IMG/VR virus record: IMGVR_UViG_3300020416_000043
Location: 1-28,665 of that record
DNA length: 28,665 nt
Reading direction: 5' to 3' (one strand)
From: a virus
In this document: in pieces, positions 13,701 through 21,229 of the stretch
Position numbering within the stretch: the stretch's first letter is position 1
Layout of the letters: every line of letters begins with the position of its first letter
Notes under the pieces: model-generated
The model's database searches: none
What the model saw: only the letters and a program-made list of their open reading frames with translations
What the model was told of the DNA's origin: nothing
Made by a program: the position numbers and the translations under genes

Positions 13701-16700
13701 TGGAAAATATTCAATATTCGGAGTTGGATCAACTACGTTTAGTGTCTCATTGCCAGAAGTCCCAGAAGTACTTTCATACACACAAACAGATACTGAGAAT
13801 TTAAAGTATACAACGACTTCACCAACAGATATTGGTGGTGTTGATAGTCTTAAGTTGAATTTTGGTGGATTTGGATATAATCAATTACCACACTTTGTAA
13901 GTATTGGATCTACACAAGGAATAAACGCAGAGATTTTACCAGTATCTAAGAATATTAATAGAATTGGTAATGTTAGGATTATTGATCCAGGTTTTGAATA
14001 TTCTTCAGATAAAACTCTTAGACCAGAAGCATTTGTTCCTCCTAAAGTTTCTTTAATAAATTCATACACTATTAAGGCAATTGATGTTACTTTTGGTGGA
14101 ACTGGATATACTAATGAACCTGATTTAATTATTGTAGATCCAACTACAGGAAAACAAGCTTCTACTGGAATATTAGAAGCAGTAATGAACGGAGTTACAC
14201 TCAATTCTGTTGATATTATTGAAGAACCTAAAGGATTGACTCCTATAGAACAGAGAATAGTTGCTATTAATAATACTAATGGTGTTTCTGTTAAATCTTT
14301 AGACTATGATGGTACTACAGGTCTTACAACTTGTACATTAGTTACACCTATTACTGGTTTTGGTGTTCAACCTTTTAATACGGGAGATAAGATATTTGTT
14401 GAAGGTTTGCAGTCATATGTTCAAGGAAGTGGATTTAATTCTGAAGATTATGGGTATAAATTCTTTACTGTAAGTGGATATGATAGTTCTGGTGCTGCTG
14501 ATAAGGTAGAATGGAACATGACGGGAATAGCAACTGGTATTAGTACATCTATTGTCGGACTTGCTCAAACAGCACAAAATGGATTTGGATCTATTGTTAA
14601 TTATAATTCTTATCCTAGATTTAAATCATCCCAAGTACCAACTAAATTCCTTCTTGGTGAAGATCTCTTAGTTCTTACAAATAGTCAATATACAAGAGTT
14701 GATTTAAAAGTAACAGAAAGTATTACTAACACAATTAAAATTAAAGGATCTTATAAATTAGAAGTTGGTGAAAGGATATTAGGTGCTCTTAGTGGATCTA
14801 TCGCAACAGTTAATGAAATAGTTGAAAATGTTGCTAGATTTGAAGTTGATTACTCACTAAGAAAAGATTATGGATGGAGTAATGATGTTGGTAAATTAAA
14901 TGAAGATTTCCAAGTAGTACCTGATAATAATTATTATCAAAACCTATCATATACAGTTAAAAGTCCAATAACATACGAAGAATTAGTAAACCCAGTAAAT
15001 AGGCTTCTTCATACAAGTGGTCTTAAGAATTTTGCTGATGTTGGTATTTCATCTTCAGTGGGAGTTGGTTCTACTGCAAATACTAATGCAACAACAATAG
15101 TTAGTGACTTTATTCTAGAAAATAGAGTTGATACTATAAATTCTTTCGATATGACGAAAGATGTTGATATTTTAGGAACTAGATCTAAATTTGTAGAATT
15201 TAAGAGTAAAAAATTAGCAAATTATGTGTTATGTAAAACAAATAGAGTATTAACTATAGATGATATTAGTCCTTTGTTCTCAGAGGCAGGTACACAATAT
15301 CCATATGTAGATTTTTCAATAGAAGAAGGATATTCAAGATTTTTGGTACAGGTTATTAATCCATCCACTAATGATATTGAATCTACTGAGTTTATTACAT
15401 TTGGTGATAGTGAAAATACATTTGTTCTTGAAAAAGGATCTGTAACAAATTCTTCAGAGAAATTAGGTATTTTATCAACAATTAATAATGTTGATAATAG
15501 AACTATAAGATTTACACCTACAGACATATACAATGATGACCTTGATTTAAAGGTTGTTAAGAATTCATTTAATAATGATTTACCTGGTATTGGTACACAG
15601 TCTATTGGATATGTTGATCTTACTGGTGTAAATGCTACTGTTGGTATTGGATCAACTGCAGAATTAATTTCAAGAGCTACAACTGCTGTTGAATCTTACT
15701 TTGCTTCTATTGAAGTTATTAATAAGAGTACAAATGAAAAGAATTTAGTTGAAGTTGTAGTAACTCATGATGGTACAAATTCATATATTGCTGAGTATTA
15801 TACAGATACATCAGAATATATTGGATATGCTAGTCCTTCTATAGGAATAATAACCTCTAAATTAGCTTCAAATGTTTTGTCATTACAGTATGAGAACCCT
15901 ACTTCTGGTAGTGAATTACTTGTAAGATCTAAAATTGTTGGATTTGGTGTAACTTCTGCTGGTATTGGAACTTATAGATTCAAGCAGTCTGGACAATCAG
16001 ATGGATCTGAAAGATCTTTAAGATACGATGCTGAATATCACAATATTGCAGCTGCAAATCCAAGTACTAATTATTCAATCAATACTGGAATTAGTTCTGA
16101 TGTTTGTTCTACGGTTAAAAATATTGTAAGAGTATCCTCTGGAAATACTAGTGCAGTTCATCAATTTTTAACAGTACATAATAAAGATACTGTACATACA
16201 ACAAGTTATCCAATTTTATCAATAGGAAGTACTGGTGGATTGGGACATTTCACTTCAGATTATGCTTCTGGTAAGATTAAATTATATTTTAAACCAGATT
16301 CTGAAGTAAATGGACAACCTTTAGAAATTCAACGTTTTAGTGAAGTAGTTTATACCCTAAATGATGATTTAAATGCTGCTCCAGAACTTACATATGGAAC
16401 TGTTCGTGAAGGATTATCTTTGTTTAGATTTAATGCATTCAATGGAGATAGAATTAATAAGAAAGATTTCCCATTAAAGCATAATAGAGTTCCAATTTTT
16501 GAAAAGATATTTAATCCAGCAGACACTAATGTATTAGATCCAGTAACTGGAATATTTACTATTAATGATCATTTCTTTGCTACTGGTGAAGAATTAGTAT
16601 ACACACCAAATTCAACATTTATAGGTATTGCTGGTACTCATTTGCAACATGCATCTCAGACTAATTTACCTACTGAAGTATATGCAATTAGATTAACTAA

Positions 16701-19700
16701 AGACACCTTTAAACTTGCATTAACAGAATCAAATGCTAATTCTGGAACTGGTGTCACTTTCCCAAGTGTTGGTGGTGGTAATGCTCATGAATTGGAAATG
16801 AGTAAGAAATCTGAAAAAGCTTTAATGAGTATTGATAATGTTGTTCAAGCACCATTAGCATATACACCAGTAACTACTACTTTAACAAATAATGGTGCAT
16901 CAATATCAACATCTAGAACAATATTTGAAGTTGCTGGTATTGCAACAATAACAACTGAAGATGTTATTAAAATTGGTGATGAATATATGCAAGTCAATTC
17001 TGTTGGTTTAGGAACTACTGCTCTTGGTCCTATTACTAATACAGGATCTGCAAATTTGATAGAAGTAGAGAGAGGATTTGTTGGAACTTCTCCTACAACA
17101 CACAATCATAATGCTGCAGTTAGATTATACAATGGAGATTTTAATATTGTTGGAAGTACTGTATACTTTGCATCTTCACCAAAAGGTAGTAGCAATATTA
17201 ATAAGGATAATTCCAATCTTGATATTGTAAGATCTGATTTTGGTGGAATGGTATATTTGAGAAATAATTATAGTAAAAACGTTATTTTTGATGATATATC
17301 TGAGGCATTTACTGGAATAGGACAGACTTATAGAGTAAGTGTTGGTGGAGGTAATACTGTCGGTATTGAGACTGGAAGTACTATTACACTTATAAATGGT
17401 ATATTCCAGAAACCATCTACAGATAATAACCCAGATAATAATTATTCTTTCATTGAGAATTCTGGAATATCAAGCATTACCTTTACTGGAGTTAGTTCTG
17501 CTGTAAGTGGATCTCAAGTTATAAGCACTTCTGATGTAAACCAAAACAATCTACCTAGAGGTGGTGTAGTTGTTTCTGTTGGATCTACAGGTGGATTGGG
17601 TATTGCTCCTCTTGTTGGTGCTGCTGTAACCGTACAGGTTAATGGTTCGGGTGGTATTAGTACTGTTGGTATTGCAACAACTGGTGCTCTTAATTCATTT
17701 AATTGGTCTTATGGATCTGGATATAATACATCAACTATTGCAATTGGAATAACTGATCCTGCATATGCACATACCTTTATTAGTGCTGCTCCTGGTGCTG
17801 TAACAGGTACAGGAGGTCCATTTACACCCACAAATGCAACATACGTATCTGAGACTGGTGTATTAACTTTAACTATTCCTAGTCACGGAAGAAGTAGTGG
17901 TAATGTACAATTAGTAGAGAATTCACTAACATTTACATGTTCTAAAGATGGACATCTTACTAGACATGATTATCCAAGATCAACTGATCCAGCTGGTGGT
18001 AATGCAAACTTAGCAATTACTGTAGTAGATGCAAATACAATCTCTGTTAATGTAGGTAAGGCAGGTGGCCATACTGGAACTGCTGCACAAATTACAGCAA
18101 ATATTGGTGCTGGTGGAACAATAACAGGATTTGTTATTAATAATGCTGGTAGTGGATATACAAAACCAAAACCAATTGTACCTCAACCAGCTTATGAAAG
18201 TCTTCCTGTAGAGGGTGTCTTTAGACGTGGATTGGGAAATACAACTCTTACAGGTATTGGATTATCTGTTACACTTGGAATGGGACCATCTATTGGAATT
18301 GGATCTGATAATAAGTTTGCTGATGCAGCAGATTTGATAGAAAAGAACAAACTCTTTATTGGTGATCTTGCTGCAAGAAGAATGAAGGATAAGTTTACTT
18401 CCTATAACTATCCATCTGGATTTACTGAGCAAGATTGTATTGATGATGTTGTAGATGTTCTTGAGGCAGTTGCCTACAACTTAAGATATGGTGGTAATGA
18501 TAAGACATATGATGCTGCAAATCTATTTGTAAATGGTGTTTATTCGACTCCAGCACCTGTTACTGGAGAAGAACAACAAGTAATCTATGCATTTAGAGAA
18601 GCTGTTGATATGGCAAATAGAGCCATTAGAAATGTAGATGTTTCTGCACAAGTTGGAGCACAATATAATCATACTTTCGTTAGTGCTCCTATAGCAGGTG
18701 GTATTTCTATAAGAAATGATGGAGGAGTTGCAATTGGTGCAACTACACCTACAACAGCAACTTATGATGCAGAAACTGGTGATTTGGTATTAACAGTTCC
18801 AAATAACATATATCCAGTTCATGCTCCATCTACACATACTCCAAGTACTGCTCAATATTTCCATACAACTGGTAATTTAAAATTAACACTTAATGGACAT
18901 GGATTCCATACAGGAGATTTGGTTAAAATTGTTCCAAATTCTTTGACATTTACTTGTGCTAGAGATAATCATGCAACAGAGCATACTTATCCTAGAAGAT
19001 CAGATCCTAAGTATGATACTTGGGTTTCTATTGCATCAACCACAGTCAATACATTTACTATTGATGTTGGTTTACCTGCAGCAAATAATCAGTATGCTCA
19101 TACATTTAAATCTTCTTCTACAGGTTCTATCCAAAAGGCATCTAATCTTGTCAGAATTACTACAAATTCATTAAGATTTACATGTGATAGAGATAATAAT
19201 GCAACTAATCATGATTATCCAAGAACAACTGATCCTATACACAATACAAATATTGCTATTGCAGCAACTGCTGGAAATACATTTACTGTAAATGTGGGTG
19301 TCTCTGATACTGCACTTACAACTAGAACCCAAGTATTTGATGATACTATTACATACGATCCAGGCAATTGTGCAAATGTTCAATCTGCAATCACAACTTT
19401 AGTCGGAATCGTAACTGATGTAGTTCTTACTCATAATGCTGCACAATTACCATCAACAAGAACTGTTAGTTCTCTTTCTCTATCTGATGTTAAGACATTT
19501 AGAATTACAAATCCTGGATATTCATTTGAAGTTGGTGATGTTATAAGACCTGTTGGAGTTGTAACTGATAGATCACTTACACATATTAGGGATGATTTTG
19601 AACTTGAAATACTTGAAATCTTTAATGATTCATATGCTTCGTGGAATTTTGGTGAATTTGATTATATTGATACTATTAAAAACCTTCAAAATGGACGCAG

Positions 19701-21198
19701 AACAAGATTCCCACTTTATTATAATGGTCAATTATTGAGTTTTGAGATTGATGAATTAGATCCTGAATCATCATTAATAGATCCAAAATCATTATTAATG
19801 ATTTACGTAAATGGTATTTTACAAATACCTGGTGAGGCATTTACTTTTGAGGGTGGAACTTCATTTATATTCACTGAAGCACCAGATGCTGATGATAATA
19901 TTGCAGTATTCTTCTACAAAGGTACAGAGGATGCTGATAGTATTCAAGTAACAGATGTAGTACCTACGTTAAAGATGGGTGATAGTGTTCAAATATTCAA
20001 GCATAATGGTATTAGTACTACTGTAAATCAGGATATTAGAACTGTATATGATATTCAATCATCTGATACTATAGAAACTAATTTATATTCTAAGCAAGGT
20101 GTAGATGATGTTAATTACAAGCCATTATCTTGGATTAAGCAGAAAACAGATAGAACAATTAATGGTGATTTAGTTTCTAAAGCAAGAGATTCTATTGAAG
20201 GGCAGGTTTATCCAACAGCAAGAATTATTGGTGATCTTAAATCAACTGATGACTTTGTATGGATTGATGATGATGCAACAAAATCCTTCCAATATGAAAA
20301 GAATACATTAAGAAATGGAGGATCAATAGCTAATATAAGTGTTGATAGTGCTGGTGGAATAATTGTTGATGGTTCAAATCCAGTTGCTGCTGGTCTTACT
20401 GCAATAGTTTCTTCTACTGGAACAATTTCTTCATTAGATATTACTGGTGGAGGTAGTGGATATACTGGATCAGTAACTGTTAAAATTTCTAATCCATTCT
20501 CAGTTGGTATGACAACCACATTTGTCCCTGATGGTACAAATACTGTAACAGGTATTGGATCAACTGCTACTGCTACACTTTCATTAACAAACGGTGTTGT
20601 TACAGGATCATCTATAGTCAATCCTGGTTTTGGATATTCTCAAGCACATCCACCACAAGTAATTGCACAAGCACCTACATTCTCAACAGAAATTGTTACT
20701 AATATTGACACTTTCAATGGAGCTACTGGTATTATTACTGGAATTAGTACTTCTGTTGGTATTGGTACAACTTTAGCAGTTAGATTCTTTGTTGGTGGTG
20801 CTTATGCATTGACAGATAATCAACCAATTTATATTTGTGATACAACTATTGGTACAGGAGTAACTTCCATATATACCAATGATGATGATGTGGTTAGTAC
20901 TGGAACTACATTCTTAAATAATGTCTACTTAGTATCTGAATTTGATACTAATGCTGGTGTTATTACTTGTAATGTACATTCTGATTCTCCTGTAGTTGGA
21001 TTATCTACTCAGGGTACACGTCCAGTTGGTAAATTCTCATGGGGTAAACTTTCAGGATTTACTAGAACAGGAGTTCCACCAATTGGGTTGGGAGTTACTG
21101 GATTTACTAATGGACAATCTGGATTATCAACATATCCAACAATCCAAAGAAGAGGATTTGGACTCCGAAATAACGGTCCTCTGAGAAAGAGTCTTTAA
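7717..21198 (+). CDS. Giant baseplate/tail structural protein, 4,493 aa, in the gp7 position
   Basis: One uninterrupted frame of 13.5 kb, roughly four times T4 gp7 (1,032 aa), in gp7's place between gp6 and gp8. The first ~240 residues look like a wedge protein: QLPEFVLSESPKAVDFLKQYY (18-38) and the helical FIKEARSLYQSKGTEESFRI (~192-211). The rest is a beta-rich mosaic. GGTGY-type repeats occur near residues 751, 1093, 1434, 2126, 3476 and 4243. A YHYH-like domain spans ~1,225-1,367. RG-V/F-VG..H modules lie at ~1,588 and ~3,119, a helical insert at ~3,535-3,607, three NSLTFTC modules at ~3,350-3,860, and a fibre-like LLMIYVNGILQIPG region at ~4,026. No signal peptide or enzyme motif is evident. 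It is probably a gp7-like wedge protein extended by surface or glycan-binding modules. The N-terminal assignment is fairly sure; the functions of the modules are not. Confidence 0.85.
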   Translation: MITTGFDKKVKIQQIIDNQLPEFVLSESPKAVDFLKQYYISQEFQGGTVDLTDNLNEYLKLDNFTDKIVNSGTTLSVGIGTADTTINVESTKGFPSEYGLFKVDSEIFTYTGITTNTFTGCQRGFSGITTYHAPNNPGELVFTNSDSAAHAQNSVVHNLSALFLKEFYKKIKAQLTPGLEDTPFVTGLDAGNFIKEARSLYQSKGTEESFRILFNVLYGIDPKIVDLEQFLIKPSSAQFIRRELVLAEQISGNPNNLVGQTLRKSTDSGTQASVSEVEIVTRGAKSYYKIGLFVGYNDQDLIQGTFTIPGKTKVIGPVSIGSSVITVDSTIGFGVTGTVISGLNTAISYTDKTINQFLGCTNVGSAITTTSDLRADEVYFGYENGDLTKKTEVRITGVISKFVPVSDIKLTNEGEEIVVKNLGESILNPEINATKKQILANSWIYNTASRYQIKEWSGSIYTLYSEIDKSSLKVGDNVDIVRRGEQNVVATGKIGNVPTNKTIRIDNFTLLPGISPLPETVNSEYDVRRQINKATSSGIEIDYGQNILTSDITNVYNDDDKNIYVASNSLPSYDINVSLASTTIPTSTDMVVAGYLQDQDTTTLRYNILSFPAPVPFITGDAVYYSPDSDSIDGLEEGTYYVKILSQPNQIKIYPSRSFIIPDADGREKNIQLLSSTGNHTFTLNKQQNRKISAQGLLKKFPIETNIKSGKSTKTESGATGMLVNGVQIANYKTDDNIFYGPITHIDVLNGGTGYDVINLPDIVVSAADTISTGGIGNTAKIQPVISGSVEDILIDPQDYDIERVLSANISGGNGDGAVLEPVLTKRFRDVFFDARLSNRGGGVDLTDDTITFIGQHNLSNGQVLIYNSNGNSALSIGEVSNNANQNKFLQSGNKYWPKIVNSSTIKLYPTESDYNAGINTVGFTSFTNTGTQKFRIYESKDTLYALKVINPGKGYTNRKLIVGETGISTVTSTVNFENHGFNDGDKILYSTAGTVISGLTAKTGITTTSNQYQVIKVDDHAFQLADAGIAGTITSNYVRKNYIKFGSNGVGLQNFEYPPVELNLDIEYSGEVGIITAVPVVRGSIIDTYVYDGGTGYGSTVLNLERKPIITIKNGKDASLKPIITNNAIGIGTTSGSITAIDIQFGGREYSSAPTLEVVGDGIGAKLRADITNGKITDVTIINPGINYTQNNTSIKVIAAGSNAILDSHVRKLTINNFDGNISGLLDSDKGIGYSYIGYSTSIGSVEFGDTGADHSPIIGWAYDGNPIYGPYGHTDPSDRNSPIRILRSGYTNTSGIVSDRPIGFNPGFFVEDYTFDNSGDLDENNGIFTKTPEYPQGAYVYVAGINSISTLPEFPYFIGDTYRSEPVSDNFLINQNNFDFGSSSLIRNTLPYKVSDKYADNDYLIESNEAIEQISLVESVKKGSVDSFDIVEGGTGYKVGEVAKFTTNSGIGGGLNATVSTITGKSILNIQTNIDTYQDVVMVWDSPNQISGYISTSHAFNETDNLTISGVSTFIKSLTDTHSIGIVTDRTVITKDIVANATAGIITDIYVSHIPDNVSVGSSIGIGTEKLLVLNTFDDNKVIRVKRGVVGSAHTASTLVDLIPSYFTLPVESPYFESKVDDIVYFNPSQALGVGTIAGIGSTSPYTIGEVQFTASTPTQSIYLPNHPFKTNQKVILTKGTSALQVSNTGATAFGIPMSGSDQILYVIKKSKDYIGVTTEVGLTTSTDGLFFHTKGSNEFEYSIKSDYTQVTAKVQKIDAKVTLTTPHSMSYGDIVHITANSDQSVGIGTSISVKLKYKNETLLVNPVLFAASNVSSTTNQITLAAHGFKTGDKVFYSANTAIGNLSKDTAYFVYRVDDDNIQLGETNYDVVSFPPTVINFSSTGGSSQELALINPPIPVINNNDLTFDTSDSSLNGYNVKFFHDADFNNEFVSTGSTDSFSVVGVGTSSNFNYSSTNPSRVYYTLEKSGFISTADTEVTNNSEINYVDSTYTGKYSIFGVGSTTFSVSLPEVPEVLSYTQTDTENLKYTTTSPTDIGGVDSLKLNFGGFGYNQLPHFVSIGSTQGINAEILPVSKNINRIGNVRIIDPGFEYSSDKTLRPEAFVPPKVSLINSYTIKAIDVTFGGTGYTNEPDLIIVDPTTGKQASTGILEAVMNGVTLNSVDIIEEPKGLTPIEQRIVAINNTNGVSVKSLDYDGTTGLTTCTLVTPITGFGVQPFNTGDKIFVEGLQSYVQGSGFNSEDYGYKFFTVSGYDSSGAADKVEWNMTGIATGISTSIVGLAQTAQNGFGSIVNYNSYPRFKSSQVPTKFLLGEDLLVLTNSQYTRVDLKVTESITNTIKIKGSYKLEVGERILGALSGSIATVNEIVENVARFEVDYSLRKDYGWSNDVGKLNEDFQVVPDNNYYQNLSYTVKSPITYEELVNPVNRLLHTSGLKNFADVGISSSVGVGSTANTNATTIVSDFILENRVDTINSFDMTKDVDILGTRSKFVEFKSKKLANYVLCKTNRVLTIDDISPLFSEAGTQYPYVDFSIEEGYSRFLVQVINPSTNDIESTEFITFGDSENTFVLEKGSVTNSSEKLGILSTINNVDNRTIRFTPTDIYNDDLDLKVVKNSFNNDLPGIGTQSIGYVDLTGVNATVGIGSTAELISRATTAVESYFASIEVINKSTNEKNLVEVVVTHDGTNSYIAEYYTDTSEYIGYASPSIGIITSKLASNVLSLQYENPTSGSELLVRSKIVGFGVTSAGIGTYRFKQSGQSDGSERSLRYDAEYHNIAAANPSTNYSINTGISSDVCSTVKNIVRVSSGNTSAVHQFLTVHNKDTVHTTSYPILSIGSTGGLGHFTSDYASGKIKLYFKPDSEVNGQPLEIQRFSEVVYTLNDDLNAAPELTYGTVREGLSLFRFNAFNGDRINKKDFPLKHNRVPIFEKIFNPADTNVLDPVTGIFTINDHFFATGEELVYTPNSTFIGIAGTHLQHASQTNLPTEVYAIRLTKDTFKLALTESNANSGTGVTFPSVGGGNAHELEMSKKSEKALMSIDNVVQAPLAYTPVTTTLTNNGASISTSRTIFEVAGIATITTEDVIKIGDEYMQVNSVGLGTTALGPITNTGSANLIEVERGFVGTSPTTHNHNAAVRLYNGDFNIVGSTVYFASSPKGSSNINKDNSNLDIVRSDFGGMVYLRNNYSKNVIFDDISEAFTGIGQTYRVSVGGGNTVGIETGSTITLINGIFQKPSTDNNPDNNYSFIENSGISSITFTGVSSAVSGSQVISTSDVNQNNLPRGGVVVSVGSTGGLGIAPLVGAAVTVQVNGSGGISTVGIATTGALNSFNWSYGSGYNTSTIAIGITDPAYAHTFISAAPGAVTGTGGPFTPTNATYVSETGVLTLTIPSHGRSSGNVQLVENSLTFTCSKDGHLTRHDYPRSTDPAGGNANLAITVVDANTISVNVGKAGGHTGTAAQITANIGAGGTITGFVINNAGSGYTKPKPIVPQPAYESLPVEGVFRRGLGNTTLTGIGLSVTLGMGPSIGIGSDNKFADAADLIEKNKLFIGDLAARRMKDKFTSYNYPSGFTEQDCIDDVVDVLEAVAYNLRYGGNDKTYDAANLFVNGVYSTPAPVTGEEQQVIYAFREAVDMANRAIRNVDVSAQVGAQYNHTFVSAPIAGGISIRNDGGVAIGATTPTTATYDAETGDLVLTVPNNIYPVHAPSTHTPSTAQYFHTTGNLKLTLNGHGFHTGDLVKIVPNSLTFTCARDNHATEHTYPRRSDPKYDTWVSIASTTVNTFTIDVGLPAANNQYAHTFKSSSTGSIQKASNLVRITTNSLRFTCDRDNNATNHDYPRTTDPIHNTNIAIAATAGNTFTVNVGVSDTALTTRTQVFDDTITYDPGNCANVQSAITTLVGIVTDVVLTHNAAQLPSTRTVSSLSLSDVKTFRITNPGYSFEVGDVIRPVGVVTDRSLTHIRDDFELEILEIFNDSYASWNFGEFDYIDTIKNLQNGRRTRFPLYYNGQLLSFEIDELDPESSLIDPKSLLMIYVNGILQIPGEAFTFEGGTSFIFTEAPDADDNIAVFFYKGTEDADSIQVTDVVPTLKMGDSVQIFKHNGISTTVNQDIRTVYDIQSSDTIETNLYSKQGVDDVNYKPLSWIKQKTDRTINGDLVSKARDSIEGQVYPTARIIGDLKSTDDFVWIDDDATKSFQYEKNTLRNGGSIANISVDSAGGIIVDGSNPVAAGLTAIVSSTGTISSLDITGGGSGYTGSVTVKISNPFSVGMTTTFVPDGTNTVTGIGSTATATLSLTNGVVTGSSIVNPGFGYSQAHPPQVIAQAPTFSTEIVTNIDTFNGATGIITGISTSVGIGTTLAVRFFVGGAYALTDNQPIYICDTTIGTGVTSIYTNDDDVVSTGTTFLNNVYLVSEFDTNAGVITCNVHSDSPVVGLSTQGTRPVGKFSWGKLSGFTRTGVPPIGLGVTGFTNGQSGLSTYPTIQRRGFGLRNNGPLRKSL
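11390..11830 (+). other. Degenerate YHYH domain inside the giant protein
   Basis: Residues ~1,225-1,367 read HSPIIGWAYDGNPIYGPYGH, then LDENNGIFTKTPEYP, GAYVYVAG and LPEFPYFIGDTYR. This follows the YHYH domain pattern (HSP(I/L)GWAxDGxPIYGPYG, LDExNG, YHYH, FPYxxG), but the naming motif is YVYV here, so both histidines are lost. The domain is recalled in cyanophage structural proteins. Its role is unknown. Confidence 0.75.
17760..19310 (+). repeat. Three divergent copies of an NSLTFTC...YPR..DP module
   Basis: Within the giant protein, copies of about 70-100 residues occur at roughly 17,768-18,072, 18,730-19,080 and 19,096-19,310. Shared features are N-S-L-(T/R)-F-T-C-x-(K/R)-D at 17,922, 18,937 and 19,165, then a (T/N)xH(D/T)YPR segment, a DP, and a closing NT(F/I)(T/S)(I/V)(D/N)VG strand. 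The first two copies are also preceded by the TATYxxETGxLxLT hairpin. Copies differ at many codons, so they are old duplications rather than recent ones. A long helical segment (18,322-18,650) separates copies 1 and 2. Confidence 0.8.
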
Positions 21199-21203
21199 CT
21201 TAG

Positions 21204-21211
21204 TATAAATA
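21204..21211 (+). promoter_or_regulatory. Perfect T4-type late promoter box TATAAATA before gp8
   Basis: TATAAATA lies six bases after the stop of the giant gene and 18 bases before the gp8 ATG. AGGAAAAAG follows it and may be part of the ribosome binding site. This gives gp8 a second late promoter in addition to read-through from gp25. Confidence 0.85.
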
Positions 21212-21229
21212 TAGGAAAAAGCTAGTAAT

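Noticed and set aside
13386-14204. Minus-strand open frames within the giant gene (also at 7848, 15222, 16845, 19171 and 20208)
   Set aside because: They are antisense shadows of a long AT-rich frame with biased codons and have no ribosome binding sites or family resemblance.
18956-19174. 72-codon alternative + frame inside the giant gene
   Set aside because: It is low-complexity Leu/Ile/Gln/Ser sequence, typical of an out-of-frame reading of the repeat-coding DNA.
7717-21198. Giant frame as an assembly artefact joining several genes
   Set aside because: No stop, internal late promoter or strong ribosome-site/ATG junction was noticed inside it, and the repeat character and codon use are uniform throughout. 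Read-level data would be needed to exclude it fully.
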